The notes under the pieces are model-generated. The model was not told where the DNA came from. It searched no databases and saw nothing but the letters and a program-made list of their open reading frames with translations. A program made the position numbers and the translations under genes. A DNA stretch of 64,000 nucleotides from positions 372,001 through 436,000 of the forward strand of contig NZ_FNNV01000001.1 of NCBI RefSeq assembly GCF_900106745.1, given 5' to 3'. The DNA comes from Paenibacillus sp. CF384. GTDB lineage: Bacteria; Bacillota; Bacilli; Paenibacillales; Paenibacillaceae. This document shows, one piece after another, positions 1 through 8,124 of this stretch (positions are counted from its first letter, which is position 1; every line of letters starts with the position of its first letter).

Positions 1-2
1 TG

Positions 3-383
3 TTGAATGTAGGAATTGGAATCGTTATATTGCTTGTCGCATTGCTCGTTGGTTCATTCGTATTTAGCAAGCTAACGCGTTTCAATGATTGGGAGGAAAT
101 CAGGCGAGGCAACGAAGCCGCCGGCATCTACATGGGCAGCAAGCTGCTCGGTCTTGGCATCATCGTAGCGATGGTATCGTACAGCTCCCATGATTGGGAG
201 GCTATGCTGATCTGGTCCGGAATTGGCATTCTGCTGCTCTGCCTTGTCTATGTCGTATTTGATTTCCTTACCCCTAAGCTTAATGTTTGCGAAGAGATTG
301 CCAAAGGCAACAAATCCGTAGCTCAACTGCTTCGCGCCATTATTCTCGGGTCGTCGATCGTGATTGGTACGTTCTTGATGTAA
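3..383 (+). CDS. DUF350 family membrane protein (5' end probably outside window)
   Basis: This is a small integral membrane protein with about four hydrophobic segments arranged as two similar halves, the DUF350 (YjfL/UPF0719) layout. Each half carries a charged loop of the type seen at 'RFNDWEEIRRGNEAAGI' and 'LNVCEEIAKGNKS', a pattern typical of the family. DUF350 proteins have no settled biochemical role. The frame is open to the window edge; the apparent TTG at position 3 has no visible ribosome site, and family members usually start several residues earlier, so the true start is likely upstream of the window. A strong hairpin follows immediately. The family call is good; function is unknown. 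Confidence 0.75.
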   Translation: MNVGIGIVILLVALLVGSFVFSKLTRFNDWEEIRRGNEAAGIYMGSKLLGLGIIVAMVSYSSHDWEAMLIWSGIGILLLCLVYVVFDFLTPKLNVCEEIAKGNKSVAQLLRAIILGSSIVIGTFLM

Positions 384-387
384 ATGA

Positions 388-427
388 AAAAAGCGGCACA
401 AGTGCTCATCACTTGTGCCGCTTTATT
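388..427. terminator. Bidirectional rho-independent terminator
   Basis: A perfect 15-bp stem (390-404 with 410-424) with a 5-nt loop is flanked by an A-run on the left and a T-rich run on the right. It can end both the DUF350 gene on the plus strand and the convergent amidase gene on the minus strand. Confidence 0.9.
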
Positions 428-429
428 AT

Positions 430-1125
430 TTAGGATAGAAAATCGATTATACCCGATACGATCGCGCTCGATACGGTTTCTTGGAATGCTGGCGACTTCA
501 TGCGCTCTTCCTCTGCGTGATTCGAGATATATCCGAGCTCAAGCAGAAGCGCCGGTCTGGTATTCTCCCGAATGACTTGATAGTTGCCCACCTTCACACC
601 GCGATCTTTGGCGTCGATCGATTGAGCAAGCTCGTTATGCATAAGCTCGGCAAGTCCGTTATCCGTTTCGTTGTAGTAGTACGTCGTCATTCCTGCAACA
701 TCATTGGATTCGAAAGCATCGTAATGAATGCTGATAAACACATCTGCGTTCGAGTTATTGGCAATTTCCACGCGTTCGTCCAGCGATACGGTTTCGTCGT
801 CCGGGCGAGTCAGAATCACTTTAGCTCCCGTTCGCTTCACCAGCTCGTCCCGAATGTGCAGCACTGTCTGCAAGGTGACATCCTTCTCGAAAGTCCCTTG
901 TTGTCCGATCGATCCGGCGTCTTTCCCGCCGTGTCCGGCATCCAGTACAATCGTTTTGCCGGCAAGAAGCAGATTCTCGCTTGCGACGAGCGGCTCCCCT
1001 GCTGATGCGTCATCATCACTAGACCCATTGGCTCGATTATGAGCTTGGAATATGAATAAAGCCGCGGCAAAGACGATTAAGGCAAGCAAGGCTGTGCCGG
1101 GGGATTTCTTCTTTCTCCTTTTCAT
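430..1125 (-). CDS. N-acetylmuramoyl-L-alanine amidase (Amidase_3), membrane-anchored or secreted
   Basis: This enzyme should cleave the amide bond between N-acetylmuramic acid and L-alanine in peptidoglycan. The zinc-site motifs of Amidase_3 are present: 'LDAGHGGKDAG' (first His), 'SIHYDAF' (second His) and the 'LLLELGYISN' segment with the catalytic Glu. An N-terminal basic stretch (MKRRKKK) is followed by one hydrophobic segment, so the catalytic domain faces the wall. At 231 residues it resembles CwlD, which trims spore cortex muramic acid, but the sequence alone does not settle whether it is CwlD or a vegetative paralogue. The ATG at 1125 was chosen because GGAGG lies 11 nt upstream; the longer frame to 1167 has no ribosome site. 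Confidence 0.88.
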   Translation of the reverse strand: MKRRKKKSPGTALLALIVFAAALFIFQAHNRANGSSDDDASAGEPLVASENLLLAGKTIVLDAGHGGKDAGSIGQQGTFEKDVTLQTVLHIRDELVKRTGAKVILTRPDDETVSLDERVEIANNSNADVFISIHYDAFESNDVAGMTTYYYNETDNGLAELMHNELAQSIDAKDRGVKVGNYQVIRENTRPALLLELGYISNHAEEERMKSPAFQETVSSAIVSGIIDFLS

Positions 1126-1326
1126 ATCAGAAACGTCCTCCTTACGTTTTGCTTCTTGATGCTCCACTAGCGTACCAGCTCGATATAAAATTGAAATGAA
1201 GCTAATCTTAATAACGGCTTAAATCGATATAAAGTTTAATTTTCATTTCGTCATGCATAAGATCAATACCTGCTTGGGCACATTAATGTCTGTTGCAATT
1301 CACAATGAATGAGGAGGATCACACAC

Positions 1327-1515
1327 ATGGCAAACGGACAAAATCAAGTTTCTAAAGCAGATGTGCAATCCGTGGCATTAAACAAGCTTCCGGTTGCGGG
1401 TGCAGCAGACACCGAATTCTCCGCAGAAGAAGCGGCTGAAGTGTTCCAGCACAACCCAGCTTCGAACCAAACTGCGGCTAATGTTGCAGCTAATGAAGCC
1501 GAAGACGAAGAGTAG
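1327..1515 (+). CDS. Probable gamma-type small acid-soluble spore protein
   Basis: A 62-residue acidic, Ala/Asn/Gln-rich protein without Cys or Trp. The segments 'SKADVQSV' and 'TEFSAEEAAEV' resemble the 'ADVQ..' and 'TEFAAETD' repeats of gamma-type SASPs (SspE family), which are spore-core amino-acid stores. The repeat is degenerate and the C-terminus is more acidic than in typical members, so this is a likely rather than certain call. The ATG at 1327 follows GAGGAGG by 8-10 nt and is preferred to the ATG at 1309, which lies ahead of the ribosome site. It is monocistronic and ends at a hairpin terminator. An unrelated small acidic protein is the alternative. Confidence 0.55.
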   Translation: MANGQNQVSKADVQSVALNKLPVAGAADTEFSAEEAAEVFQHNPASNQTAANVAANEAEDEE

Positions 1516-1541
1516 TCCCTAATCGGATACTCTACAACACA

Positions 1542-1579
1542 TGAAGCCCGTTCCTAATGGAATCGGGCTTCACTTATTT
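1542..1579 (+). terminator. Rho-independent terminator
   Basis: A 9-bp stem (1542-1550 with 1564-1572) is followed by 'cttatttt'. It ends the SASP-like gene and lies at the 3' end of the convergent exporter gene. Confidence 0.75.
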
Positions 1580-2532
1580 TAAGCGGAATATTCAAGCTTC
1601 TTACGCGTGTTATTGCCTTTATTTCTTGATCCCTTAACCAGCTCAGGCAGTGCAACACCCAGTAATACGAGTACGACACCGGCCCACTGCAGTCCGCTCA
1701 CCTGTTCATGCAGCACAACCGCTGAGAGCAGAACCGCTACAGGCAGCTCCGATGCGCCAAGAATACCAGCCATTCCTCCGCCGATATGCGGAACGCCTGC
1801 TGCGAACAGCACAGGTGGAATAAAGGCACCGAACAGCCCAAGCAAGAAACCGAATAGCAGCAAGCTGCTCCAGATCACGCCGTTAAACAGATAAACCGGC
1901 GGGAATAGAATAAACACGAAGATCATGCCGCCCGTAATCATCCATAAGCTGCGCTGAGCGGGATGAACAGCGGGTACAGCTTTACCACTAAAGATAATAA
2001 AGAGCGAATAGCTGACGGCAGCGAGCAAACCAAGTGCAATTCCAGTCCAATTAAACTCCGAAATCCCTTGTTCTATAATTCCGGCGGCGAGCAATGTTCC
2101 GCCGAATAAGATGCTAAGCGTGAGCAGCATAATACCGTTCGGGCGTTTGCGCGTACTAATGGCATGAATAAGAACGCCCATCCACGTAAATTGGAACAAC
2201 AGTACGATTGCAAGTGAGTTCGGAATATAACGCAGCGACTGATAATACAGCAGACCGGTCAATGCCGTTGGAATACCTGCCGACATCAGCATGAAGCGTT
2301 GTTTCCAAGTTAAGCTGAGCGACTGCTGAATCGGTTCATTTGACTTCGCAGCCTGACTTTTGTTACGTGCTTTAAGTACAATGACGAGCAGCCAGGATAG
2401 GATAAATCCTGTTAACAGCTGCGTCCCTACTACCTCGCCTAAGCTGTAGCCTTGTCCATAAGCTTTCACTACGATCGTCGACAGAATGCCGTAACTGACC
2501 GCGCCTAGAAATACAGACAGTATATATTTCAT
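1579..2532 (-). CDS. EamA/DMT-family transporter, probable metabolite exporter
   Basis: A 317-residue polytopic protein with about ten hydrophobic segments in two EamA halves. The second half ends with the typical 'ASELPVAVLLSAVVLHEQVSGLQWAGVVLVLLG' style segment (only its motif character is used here). EamA proteins mostly export amino acids, nucleosides or other metabolites. The gene sits directly behind a purine-type riboswitch and its terminator (see 2581-2697), so a purine, purine nucleoside or related compound is the best-supported substrate, by inference from the control element. The ATG at 2532 has AAGGGGG 10 nt upstream; the longer frame to 2598 would begin inside the terminator stem, which argues against it. 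Confidence 0.85.
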   Translation of the reverse strand: MKYILSVFLGAVSYGILSTIVVKAYGQGYSLGEVVGTQLLTGFILSWLLVIVLKARNKSQAAKSNEPIQQSLSLTWKQRFMLMSAGIPTALTGLLYYQSLRYIPNSLAIVLLFQFTWMGVLIHAISTRKRPNGIMLLTLSILFGGTLLAAGIIEQGISEFNWTGIALGLLAAVSYSLFIIFSGKAVPAVHPAQRSLWMITGGMIFVFILFPPVYLFNGVIWSSLLLFGFLLGLFGAFIPPVLFAAGVPHIGGGMAGILGASELPVAVLLSAVVLHEQVSGLQWAGVVLVLLGVALPELVKGSRNKGNNTRKKLEYSA

Positions 2533-2580
2533 ATCTAAGATGCCCCCTTCGAAACTTGCGTATGATCGGTAAACAAATAC

Positions 2581-2646
2581 AAAAAACTTCCTTACCACAA
2601 ATACAGAATCATCGACTGATCATTCCGTATTCGTAGTAAGGAAGTT
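2581..2646 (-). terminator. Riboswitch-controlled terminator in the leader of the EamA exporter
   Basis: On the minus strand an 11-bp outer stem (2636-2646 with 2585-2595), extended inward by further pairs, is followed by six U residues at 2586-2581. Its 5' arm uses the P3 and P1 3' strands of the aptamer at 2629-2697, so terminator and ligand-bound aptamer are mutually exclusive. This predicts that ligand turns the gene ON. Confidence 0.8.
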
Positions 2647-2697
2647 AAGGCTTCCTGTAGATACCCTCACCCTGTTTGTTCGTGAGGTTATACGAAT
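2629..2697 (-). promoter_or_regulatory. Purine-class riboswitch aptamer (variant)
   Basis: Read on the minus strand, the element has P1 (ATTCGT with ACGAAT), a J1/2 of ATAA, P2 (CCTCAC with GTGAGG), J2/3 GTATCTAC, P3 (AGGAAG with CTTCCT) and J3/1 TACT. These junctions match the purine aptamer core. L2 ends in GG and L3 begins with CC, which allows the two loop-loop G-C pairs of the family. C in J3/1 at the specificity position suggests the guanine class. Two oddities are an 11-nt L2 (usually 7) and one extra U in J3/1, so ligand preference may differ from classical guanine switches. Confidence 0.75.
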
Positions 2698-2752
2698 TTA
2701 TTATGAAGTTAAGATTAGTTTCCGTTGCAACTGCTTGTGATCACTCATGGAA

Positions 2753-2781
2753 ATGTAACATGACTCGTTAGTTTATGTCAA
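2753..2781 (-). promoter_or_regulatory. SigA-type promoter for the riboswitch-exporter transcript
   Basis: On the minus strand TTGACA (2781-2776) is separated by 17 nt from TTACAT (2758-2753), preceded by TG. Transcription would start near 2746, about 50 nt before the aptamer. Confidence 0.6.
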
Positions 2782-2798
2782 CAGGTGATTGACGGGAA

Positions 2799-3923
2799 TT
2801 ATGCTAATTTCAGAAAGTCGCTTCGCATGATACTTCGGACATGCCCTGCCCATCGGCCGTTAGCCGGACAATATTTCTTCGCGACCTTCTCGATCGTCGT
2901 ATAGCCGCGCTCGACGTAGTTGGCCGATAAGAGTTGTCCGAATTTCCTTACGCTCTCCCCCTTGGTGGCGAAAGAAAAGGCTTTTTTGTAGGCGTTTTTG
3001 CCTGTGACGGCGTTCAAGCCGAATAAATTATTTTTCGTTTGCGCCAGTCGGCTCGATCCGTTACCGCTTTCAAGCTTCATGACGGCGATGGTGAAGAAAG
3101 CGTTAATGCCATACTTATCTTCAATGGCGAGAACAGCTGCTTCCAGTCCATGACCGGCAAGCTTCGTTCCTTTGAAAATGGTCGCGATTTGTTCTTTGTT
3201 TAGTCCCGAGTCTGACATCACCTTAGAGGTTGGTTTAGCAAGCGTCTCAAGAGACGTTACAAGCTTCTTCTTGATGGGTAAATTATCCATAGCAGCCGTT
3301 GTTGCATTCACCTTCTTGACCGTCTGATGGATCACGGATGCGGTGGACACTTCTACTTTAGCAGCTTTCACTTCTTTGGCAGCTACTGCTGGCGTTACCG
3401 AGATCGACTCCGATAGTTGCGGCACTTTCTCTGCATATCCGCCATGAACATATCCGCCATCTTGCAGAGACAACCAGCCAGATTCGGTTACACTCACAAC
3501 TTTAAGCAGCTCGCCTTGCTTCACTTGTGTCATGATTGTCGAGCTTGCATCCGGCATGGAACGTACATTGAGGTAGAAAGCCGTTACTTTATATGTATGG
3601 ATAAGATTTACCATCGGAACGACGGTGACAGGAACACTCGGAACGGGGATATTACGAATCTGCTCAGGGGCTTCGGGGGCTGATGCTTTGGGGATAACGG
3701 TCGCGGGTTGGAACAACGATTTCGGAATATGCATGGCTTCTGTGGTAAGTGATAGTGACGATGGTGATGAGACCGCTTTGTTTTGAAGCCAATGCGGAGC
3801 AGATAAACCTGCTATTTGGGAGTTCCAAAGTGCATTCGTAAAGGTAAAGGATAGGATAACCGTAGTTACAAACAAAGCACAAATCATATAAGCCACTACA
3901 TTCCACTGGATGGTTCTAGTCAT
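2799..3923 (-). CDS. Membrane-anchored SH3b and glucosaminidase-domain protein
   Basis: A 374-residue extracytoplasmic protein. Residues about 10-30 form a hydrophobic anchor or signal. Residues about 110-165 are a bacterial SH3 domain ('LNVRSMPDASS', 'GWLSLQDGGYVHGGY'). The last 140 residues match the glucosaminidase (LytG/AcmA-type, lysozyme-like) fold: 'FFTIAVMKLESGNGSS' with the catalytic Glu, then 'NNLFGLNA'. It should cut glycan strands after N-acetylglucosamine during wall growth or turnover, with the SH3b domain binding peptidoglycan. The ATG follows GGAAGAGGTG. It is transcribed alone. The family call is firm; its exact role among autolysins is open. Confidence 0.82.
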   Translation of the reverse strand: MTRTIQWNVVAYMICALFVTTVILSFTFTNALWNSQIAGLSAPHWLQNKAVSSPSSLSLTTEAMHIPKSLFQPATVIPKASAPEAPEQIRNIPVPSVPVTVVPMVNLIHTYKVTAFYLNVRSMPDASSTIMTQVKQGELLKVVSVTESGWLSLQDGGYVHGGYAEKVPQLSESISVTPAVAAKEVKAAKVEVSTASVIHQTVKKVNATTAAMDNLPIKKKLVTSLETLAKPTSKVMSDSGLNKEQIATIFKGTKLAGHGLEAAVLAIEDKYGINAFFTIAVMKLESGNGSSRLAQTKNNLFGLNAVTGKNAYKKAFSFATKGESVRKFGQLLSANYVERGYTTIEKVAKKYCPANGRWAGHVRSIMRSDFLKLA

Positions 3924-4060
3924 TGAAACACCTCTTCCTTGGATTTAAGGGCCTTTCCGATATAGGTTAGATTGTAAATGCTATCTTCTGAAAAGCATGT
4001 CAAACCTTCTGTAAGAAAAATATGTACTTTTGTCGACGGACATTCCTTCTATGACGAACA

Positions 4061-4086
4061 AAAAAGAAGCCTGAGTGATTCAGGCT
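4061..4086 (-). terminator. Rho-independent terminator
   Basis: A 7-bp stem (4068-4074 with 4080-4086) is followed on the minus strand by CTTCTTTTTT. It ends the DUF2203 gene. Confidence 0.8.
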
Positions 4087-4113
4087 CCTTTATGAGTGTT
4101 TTTTAATCTTTTT

Positions 4114-4509
4114 TCACGCTTCCGGAAACGCCTTGCGCCCCATAAAACCGTCATTCCAGCCGTGATAGTGAGAGATTCGATCCTCGCCTTGCTTCCAACA
4201 GATTAGAATTTCCTCACCATCGAGAATGGAGGGGAAATCAATCAATCCCGGGTTGATCATTTTGAGAAAAACGCCTTTGCGATCGAAATTTCCGATGTGC
4301 AGCTCAATATCCATCCGCATGAACTCGAGCTGACTCTCCGCCTCAAAGAACGGATCGTCGCTTCCTCTATCTGTGGTTGCCTTCAATACTTGCAGTTCAT
4401 CGAACTTCTCTTCGAATTGCTGCGTCAATAACTGCAGTTTCAGCAGGTCTTCTTGCAGCTGGGGTAAAAGTGCATTCGCTTCGCTTAATGTAAAATGAAT
4501 TTGGTCCAC
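4114..4509 (-). CDS. DUF2203 family protein
   Basis: A 131-residue soluble protein. The first 70 residues are predicted helical ('TLSEANALLPQLQEDLLKLQ') and the C-terminal part carries the family signature 'FPSILDGEEILICWKQGE' followed by 'YHGWNDGFMGRK'. DUF2203 proteins are widespread and uncharacterised. The start is placed at the GTG at 4509, 11 nt after AAGGAG; the GTG at 4521 overlaps that ribosome site and is less likely. No operon partners. Confidence 0.75.
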   Translation of the reverse strand: MDQIHFTLSEANALLPQLQEDLLKLQLLTQQFEEKFDELQVLKATTDRGSDDPFFEAESQLEFMRMDIELHIGNFDRKGVFLKMINPGLIDFPSILDGEEILICWKQGEDRISHYHGWNDGFMGRKAFPEA

Positions 4510-4596
4510 TTTCGTATCCACTCCTTACATTAAGTGTACTAAAATCAAACGAACAAGGTCAAACCGAGCTCGGCGTATATTCCATTCATCCGAATT

Positions 4597-4643
4597 GAAA
4601 AACGAGAACGCAGTGTCCGCTATGGACACTTCAATTCTCGTTC
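4597..4643 (-). terminator. Rho-independent terminator
   Basis: Arms AACGAGAA (from 4601) and TTCTCGTT (to 4641) enclose an inner AGTGTCC/GGACACT stem, followed on the minus strand by a U-run. It ends the isomerase/oxidoreductase operon. Confidence 0.8.
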
Positions 4644-4650
4644 CTCCCTG

Positions 4651-5520
4651 TTATTTAAAATAAGTTCGCAGATGGTCCGCCGCTTTCACGATCCCTTGCC
4701 GTTCTTGCTCTAAGGTTCCCCAGAACCGATGGTCCTCCAGCTCAATGCTGACAGCCCCTTTATATCCTAGGCGATCCAATCGCACGGCCACCTTGCTCCA
4801 TTCAACAGCGCCATGTCCCGGAATCGTATAACGCCACGAGCCTTCCGAGAATCCGTATTTCGCTCCGAATGTTGCCTGCAGCACGCCGGATTCATAAAGT
4901 TCTTCATTAAGCAGCTCCGTATCCTTACCATGACAATGGTTAACACGTTCCCCGAACTCCGATAGCGCCCGCAAATAATCGATGCCTAGCCGCACAAGAT
5001 GGGAAGGGTCATAGTTGAGGCCGAAATGCTTCGAAGGGATTGCCTCGAACATCGCTCGCCACATCTCCGGCGTGCAGCCCAGCGTGGGATAATGAGGCGC
5101 CGGTCCGGGCCAGCCTTCAATGGCGATATAAATGCCGCGCTGCTCAGCATGGCGAACGACTTCCGGGAACGAATCCTTCCATATAGCAAAGCCTTCCGAG
5201 CGAGGAAGCGTGAGATCTTCCGGCACCAAACACATGAACATGACGTTTCCGCCGAGCTCAGCCATGGTGTCCATTTGGCGTTTAGTCGCCTCAACCGCAT
5301 CGGAGCGGCGTGCATCGTCTCGACTAAGCAGCTGTGCTGTATGCCGAGCATCCACGGAGCCGATGCCAATTCCGAACTCACTGCAGGCTTGCTTCACTTC
5401 AGGAGTCAGTTCGGAGACATCCAAGATGTCGAGTCCGATTTCCGCTGCCCAAGCGGCTGTTTGTCTAATCCCTGCTCGGCCAATAATAGGCGGTATTCGC
5501 ATGCCGATTGAATAGGTCAT
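4651..5520 (-). CDS. Sugar phosphate isomerase/epimerase family TIM-barrel protein
   Basis: A 289-residue AP_endonuc_2 (xylose-isomerase-like) barrel. Visible family features are 'GLNYDPSHLVRLG', 'VNHCHGKDTE' and 'IPGHGAVEWSKV' with 'SIELEDHRFWG', which supply the usual Glu/Asp/His metal ligands. Proteins of this type isomerise or epimerise sugars or inositols, or act on keto-sugars made by Gfo/Idh/MocA enzymes. It lies 1 nt after an oxidoreductase of that family, with AGAGGAGG inside the end of the upstream gene, so the two are translated together. The substrate cannot be read from sequence. Confidence 0.82.
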   Translation of the reverse strand: MTYSIGMRIPPIIGRAGIRQTAAWAAEIGLDILDVSELTPEVKQACSEFGIGIGSVDARHTAQLLSRDDARRSDAVEATKRQMDTMAELGGNVMFMCLVPEDLTLPRSEGFAIWKDSFPEVVRHAEQRGIYIAIEGWPGPAPHYPTLGCTPEMWRAMFEAIPSKHFGLNYDPSHLVRLGIDYLRALSEFGERVNHCHGKDTELLNEELYESGVLQATFGAKYGFSEGSWRYTIPGHGAVEWSKVAVRLDRLGYKGAVSIELEDHRFWGTLEQERQGIVKAADHLRTYFK

Positions 5521-5521
5521 C

Positions 5522-6511
5522 TTAGCTTACCTCCTCTGATTTCAGATCACCTAACGGGGAGTAACCTGCCGCTTCATAAATCATCTCGGATAATTGAACG
5601 ACTTTGAGTGCATACTCGCCTGGTACAAGCACATCGTGGCGACCTAATATAGCATCAATAAAGCTCTTGTCCTGATTAGTTGATGCTGCCGGAAGCTCAG
5701 GAACAATAGGCTCTTGTCTCAATCGGCGAAGCGTAATGCGGCCGTTATCATAGAAGATCCCGCCTTCTTCTCCGCAGAATACAAAAGTCTCATGCCAGCA
5801 AGGCGAGTAACCAACCAGATTGAGACCGGCAACAGCGCCTTCGGCAAATCGTATCGATGTGAACGTGTCGATTTCGACAGGCGTGCCATGCATATGCAGC
5901 TGTGGTTTGACTTCAATCGGCGTAAGCCCTGTCGTCCAAAGCAGAACATCAATAATATGGCTGCCGGAATCCATCAAGAAACCGCCGCCCGATAACGCAG
6001 GGTCTTGGCGCCAGGATCCGGGTGTCCCCTGCCTCCACTCTTGATATAAGGATGCGGTAATCGAAGTCAGCTTGCCAATCTCGCCTCTTGCAATGGCATC
6101 TCGGATGTATAGAAATTCGGGTTGAAAATGGCGCTGATAGGAAACCTGCATGATTTTGCCGGCGTCATTGGCAAGCTTGATTAGCTCTTTCGCTTCCTCA
6201 GAGGAGCACGTCATCGGTTTCTCGATTAATACATGCAGGCCTTTGCGCAATACGGCGCTAGCCTGTTCAAAGTGCAGTGTATGCGGCGAACAAATGTCGA
6301 CCGCATCCAGCTCTACTTTATCCAGCATGTCGGTGTAATCTGCGAATGCCGGAATATCCCCTAATTGATTTTGCGCAGCAAACTGCTCTCTGCCAGCTGC
6401 ATTGGGATCCGCTATTGCTGCAATCTGTACCTCCGTTAACTCCGTCAGCTGACGCGCGTGCCAACCCGCAATGCCGCCGGTTCCAATCATTCCAACTCGA
6501 ATCAAGCTCAA
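5522..6511 (-). CDS. Gfo/Idh/MocA family NAD(P)-dependent oxidoreductase
   Basis: A 329-residue sugar or inositol dehydrogenase-like protein. The N-terminal Rossmann fold has 'GMIGTGGIAGWHARQL'; the 'EKPMTCSSEEAKEL' segment holds the conserved Lys of the EKP motif; the C-terminal domain has 'GSHIIDVLLW' with the conserved Asp-His type catalytic patch. It likely oxidises a cyclitol, sugar or glycoside and passes the product to the downstream TIM-barrel isomerase. The start is a TTG at 6511, 8 nt after GGGAGG; no ATG is available near it. Confidence 0.85.
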   Translation of the reverse strand: MSLIRVGMIGTGGIAGWHARQLTELTEVQIAAIADPNAAGREQFAAQNQLGDIPAFADYTDMLDKVELDAVDICSPHTLHFEQASAVLRKGLHVLIEKPMTCSSEEAKELIKLANDAGKIMQVSYQRHFQPEFLYIRDAIARGEIGKLTSITASLYQEWRQGTPGSWRQDPALSGGGFLMDSGSHIIDVLLWTTGLTPIEVKPQLHMHGTPVEIDTFTSIRFAEGAVAGLNLVGYSPCWHETFVFCGEEGGIFYDNGRITLRRLRQEPIVPELPAASTNQDKSFIDAILGRHDVLVPGEYALKVVQLSEMIYEAAGYSPLGDLKSEEVS

Positions 6512-6717
6512 TTAATTCGCCTCCCGCTTATGCTTGGAATAGATAAGACATTTGGATAAATCAGACATCTCCACCTTAAGCTAACACAAATCAAGGCGGC
6601 TACCAATCCAAATATGCGACAAGATATGCTAAGCCATATCCACGTTTGGACAATTACAAAGTAGGCAATGATAAGCAAGAGCTAAGAGATCAATGCACAG
6701 GAGGAAGACACAGCGCA

Positions 6718-7275
6718 ATGAGAAATACTTTGCTACACACAACGCGAACAGCCGTTTGCTTCGTCTTGCTGGCTGCAACGATTGGCGGTCCTGCCGGCGC
6801 GCATCCCGTCAAAGAAACGACGCCAACCGTTGTTCAAGTGAAACTGGTTGGTGCATCCGGTACCGAAGTCGGCATGGCGACATTGACACAGAAGAACGAT
6901 GCCGTCGTGCTTCATGTTGAAGCCAAGAACTTGCCGCCAGGCGTACATGGCATCCATTTTCATGAAACCGGGAAATGCGAAGCACCTGACTTTAAGACAG
7001 CCGGCGCGCATTTCAATCCGCAAACCAAACAACATGGCTTCAACAATCCGAAGGGGTTTCATGTAGGGGATTTGCCGAATATTACGGCAGCTGCTGATGG
7101 CTCGGTTAAAGTAGATATCGAGACACGAATCGTCACATTAGCGCCTAACCAGCCTAATTCCCTCCGGAAGACAGGCGGCACTGCGATTGTGATTCATGAG
7201 AAAGCCGATGATTATGCGACTGACCCGTCCGGAAATTCAGGAAATCGCATTGTATGCGGCGTCATCGCCCAATAA
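6718..7275 (+). CDS. Cu/Zn superoxide dismutase, secreted
   Basis: A 185-residue protein with a signal peptide ending near 'GPAGA/HP'. The dismutase fold motifs are 'GIHFHETGKC' (two Cu His and the disulfide Cys), 'GAHFNP' (bridging His), 'QHG', 'FHVGDLPN' (Zn His and Asp), 'VIHEKADD' (Cu His) and 'GNRIVCGVI' (active-site Arg and the second disulfide Cys). All metal ligands appear intact, unlike the B. subtilis YojM protein, which lacks part of its copper site, so this copy should convert superoxide to peroxide outside the membrane. The ATG at 6718 follows AGGAGG by 13 nt; an upstream ATG at 6646 would precede the ribosome site. Confidence 0.9.
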   Translation: MRNTLLHTTRTAVCFVLLAATIGGPAGAHPVKETTPTVVQVKLVGASGTEVGMATLTQKNDAVVLHVEAKNLPPGVHGIHFHETGKCEAPDFKTAGAHFNPQTKQHGFNNPKGFHVGDLPNITAAADGSVKVDIETRIVTLAPNQPNSLRKTGGTAIVIHEKADDYATDPSGNSGNRIVCGVIAQ

Positions 7276-7300
7276 CGAATATCTATTCCACTAAACGTTG

Positions 7301-7340
7301 AAATCGGCCATGGATCTCTTAAGGAGGTTCATGGCCATTT
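7301..7340 (+). other. Hairpin between SOD and cupin genes
   Basis: Stem 7306-7312 with 7330-7336 (GGCCATG/CATGGCC), followed by ATTT only. It may be a weak terminator for the SOD gene; the U-run is poor. Confidence 0.4.
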
Positions 7341-7427
7341 ACAACTGGACGAGTCATACGTTAAATTGAAACATGGAGATGGACTTATCGATCCAACATA
7401 GAGAAATTAAAGGAGCACACCAAACTG

Positions 7428-7886
7428 ATGCTAACAAAAGAATTATCACCCCTTGTACAAGCTTTGGACCTCAAACCGCATCCGGAAGGCGGCTGGTACA
7501 AAGAATTGTGGAAGGCTTCTTTCGAGATTCCGCAAGAGATACTGGGCGAACGCTATTCCGGTGCACGATTCGCGGCTACATCGATTTACTTCGTCCTGCA
7601 TCCGGAAGAAACCTCAGACTGGCATACCGTATTGTCCGATGAATTGTGGCTCTGGCACTCCGGCAGCCCGCTTCTGCTCCGCTTAGGCGGTACGGGAGAG
7701 AATCCGGAGACGACCGAAGAGATTATCATTGGACCGGATATCGCCAAGGGTCAACGGCCGCAAGCGCTGGTACCGGCGAATGTTTGGCAGATGGCCAAGC
7801 CGCTCGGCGATGAGCCTGTATTTGTTTCTTGTGTTGTAGCTCCGGGCTTTCATTATGATGATTTCACTCTTATAAAACGCACTTAA
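7428..7886 (+). CDS. DUF985 cupin protein
   Basis: A 152-residue single-domain cupin. The family signature 'LKPHPEGGWYKE' is at the N-terminus, followed by 'SIYFVLHPEETSDWHTVLSDELW' (cupin metal-site region) and a C-terminal 'SCVVAPGFHYDDF'. DUF985 (cupin_5) proteins are small beta-barrels with unknown substrates, sometimes compared with epimerase or sugar-binding cupins. AAAGGAG lies 12 nt before the ATG. It is followed by a strong terminator and seems monocistronic. Confidence 0.85.
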   Translation: MLTKELSPLVQALDLKPHPEGGWYKELWKASFEIPQEILGERYSGARFAATSIYFVLHPEETSDWHTVLSDELWLWHSGSPLLLRLGGTGENPETTEEIIIGPDIAKGQRPQALVPANVWQMAKPLGDEPVFVSCVVAPGFHYDDFTLIKRT

Positions 7887-7905
7887 ACCATACCTTATCA
7901 AGCCT

Positions 7906-7938
7906 AAGGCCAATCAGGAGAACCTGATTGGCCTTTTC
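7906..7938 (+). terminator. Rho-independent terminator
   Basis: A perfect 13-bp stem (7906-7918 with 7923-7935) with a 4-nt loop ends in TTTT. Confidence 0.9.
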
Positions 7939-8124
7939 GCGTTGTCAATGGGAATTGCATGAATATTTTCTAATCATATTCTAACAATGGCTGTGAAAGC
8001 GTTCGTAATGAAGAGTTTTCCTCCACATTGGTAAGTAGTGGGTTTTGGCGCTGTGGTATAGTGGTCACCAGGTGATAGCGACAACCAGTAATCACACTAC
8101 ACTCTCAATTAATAGGAGGAAGAC

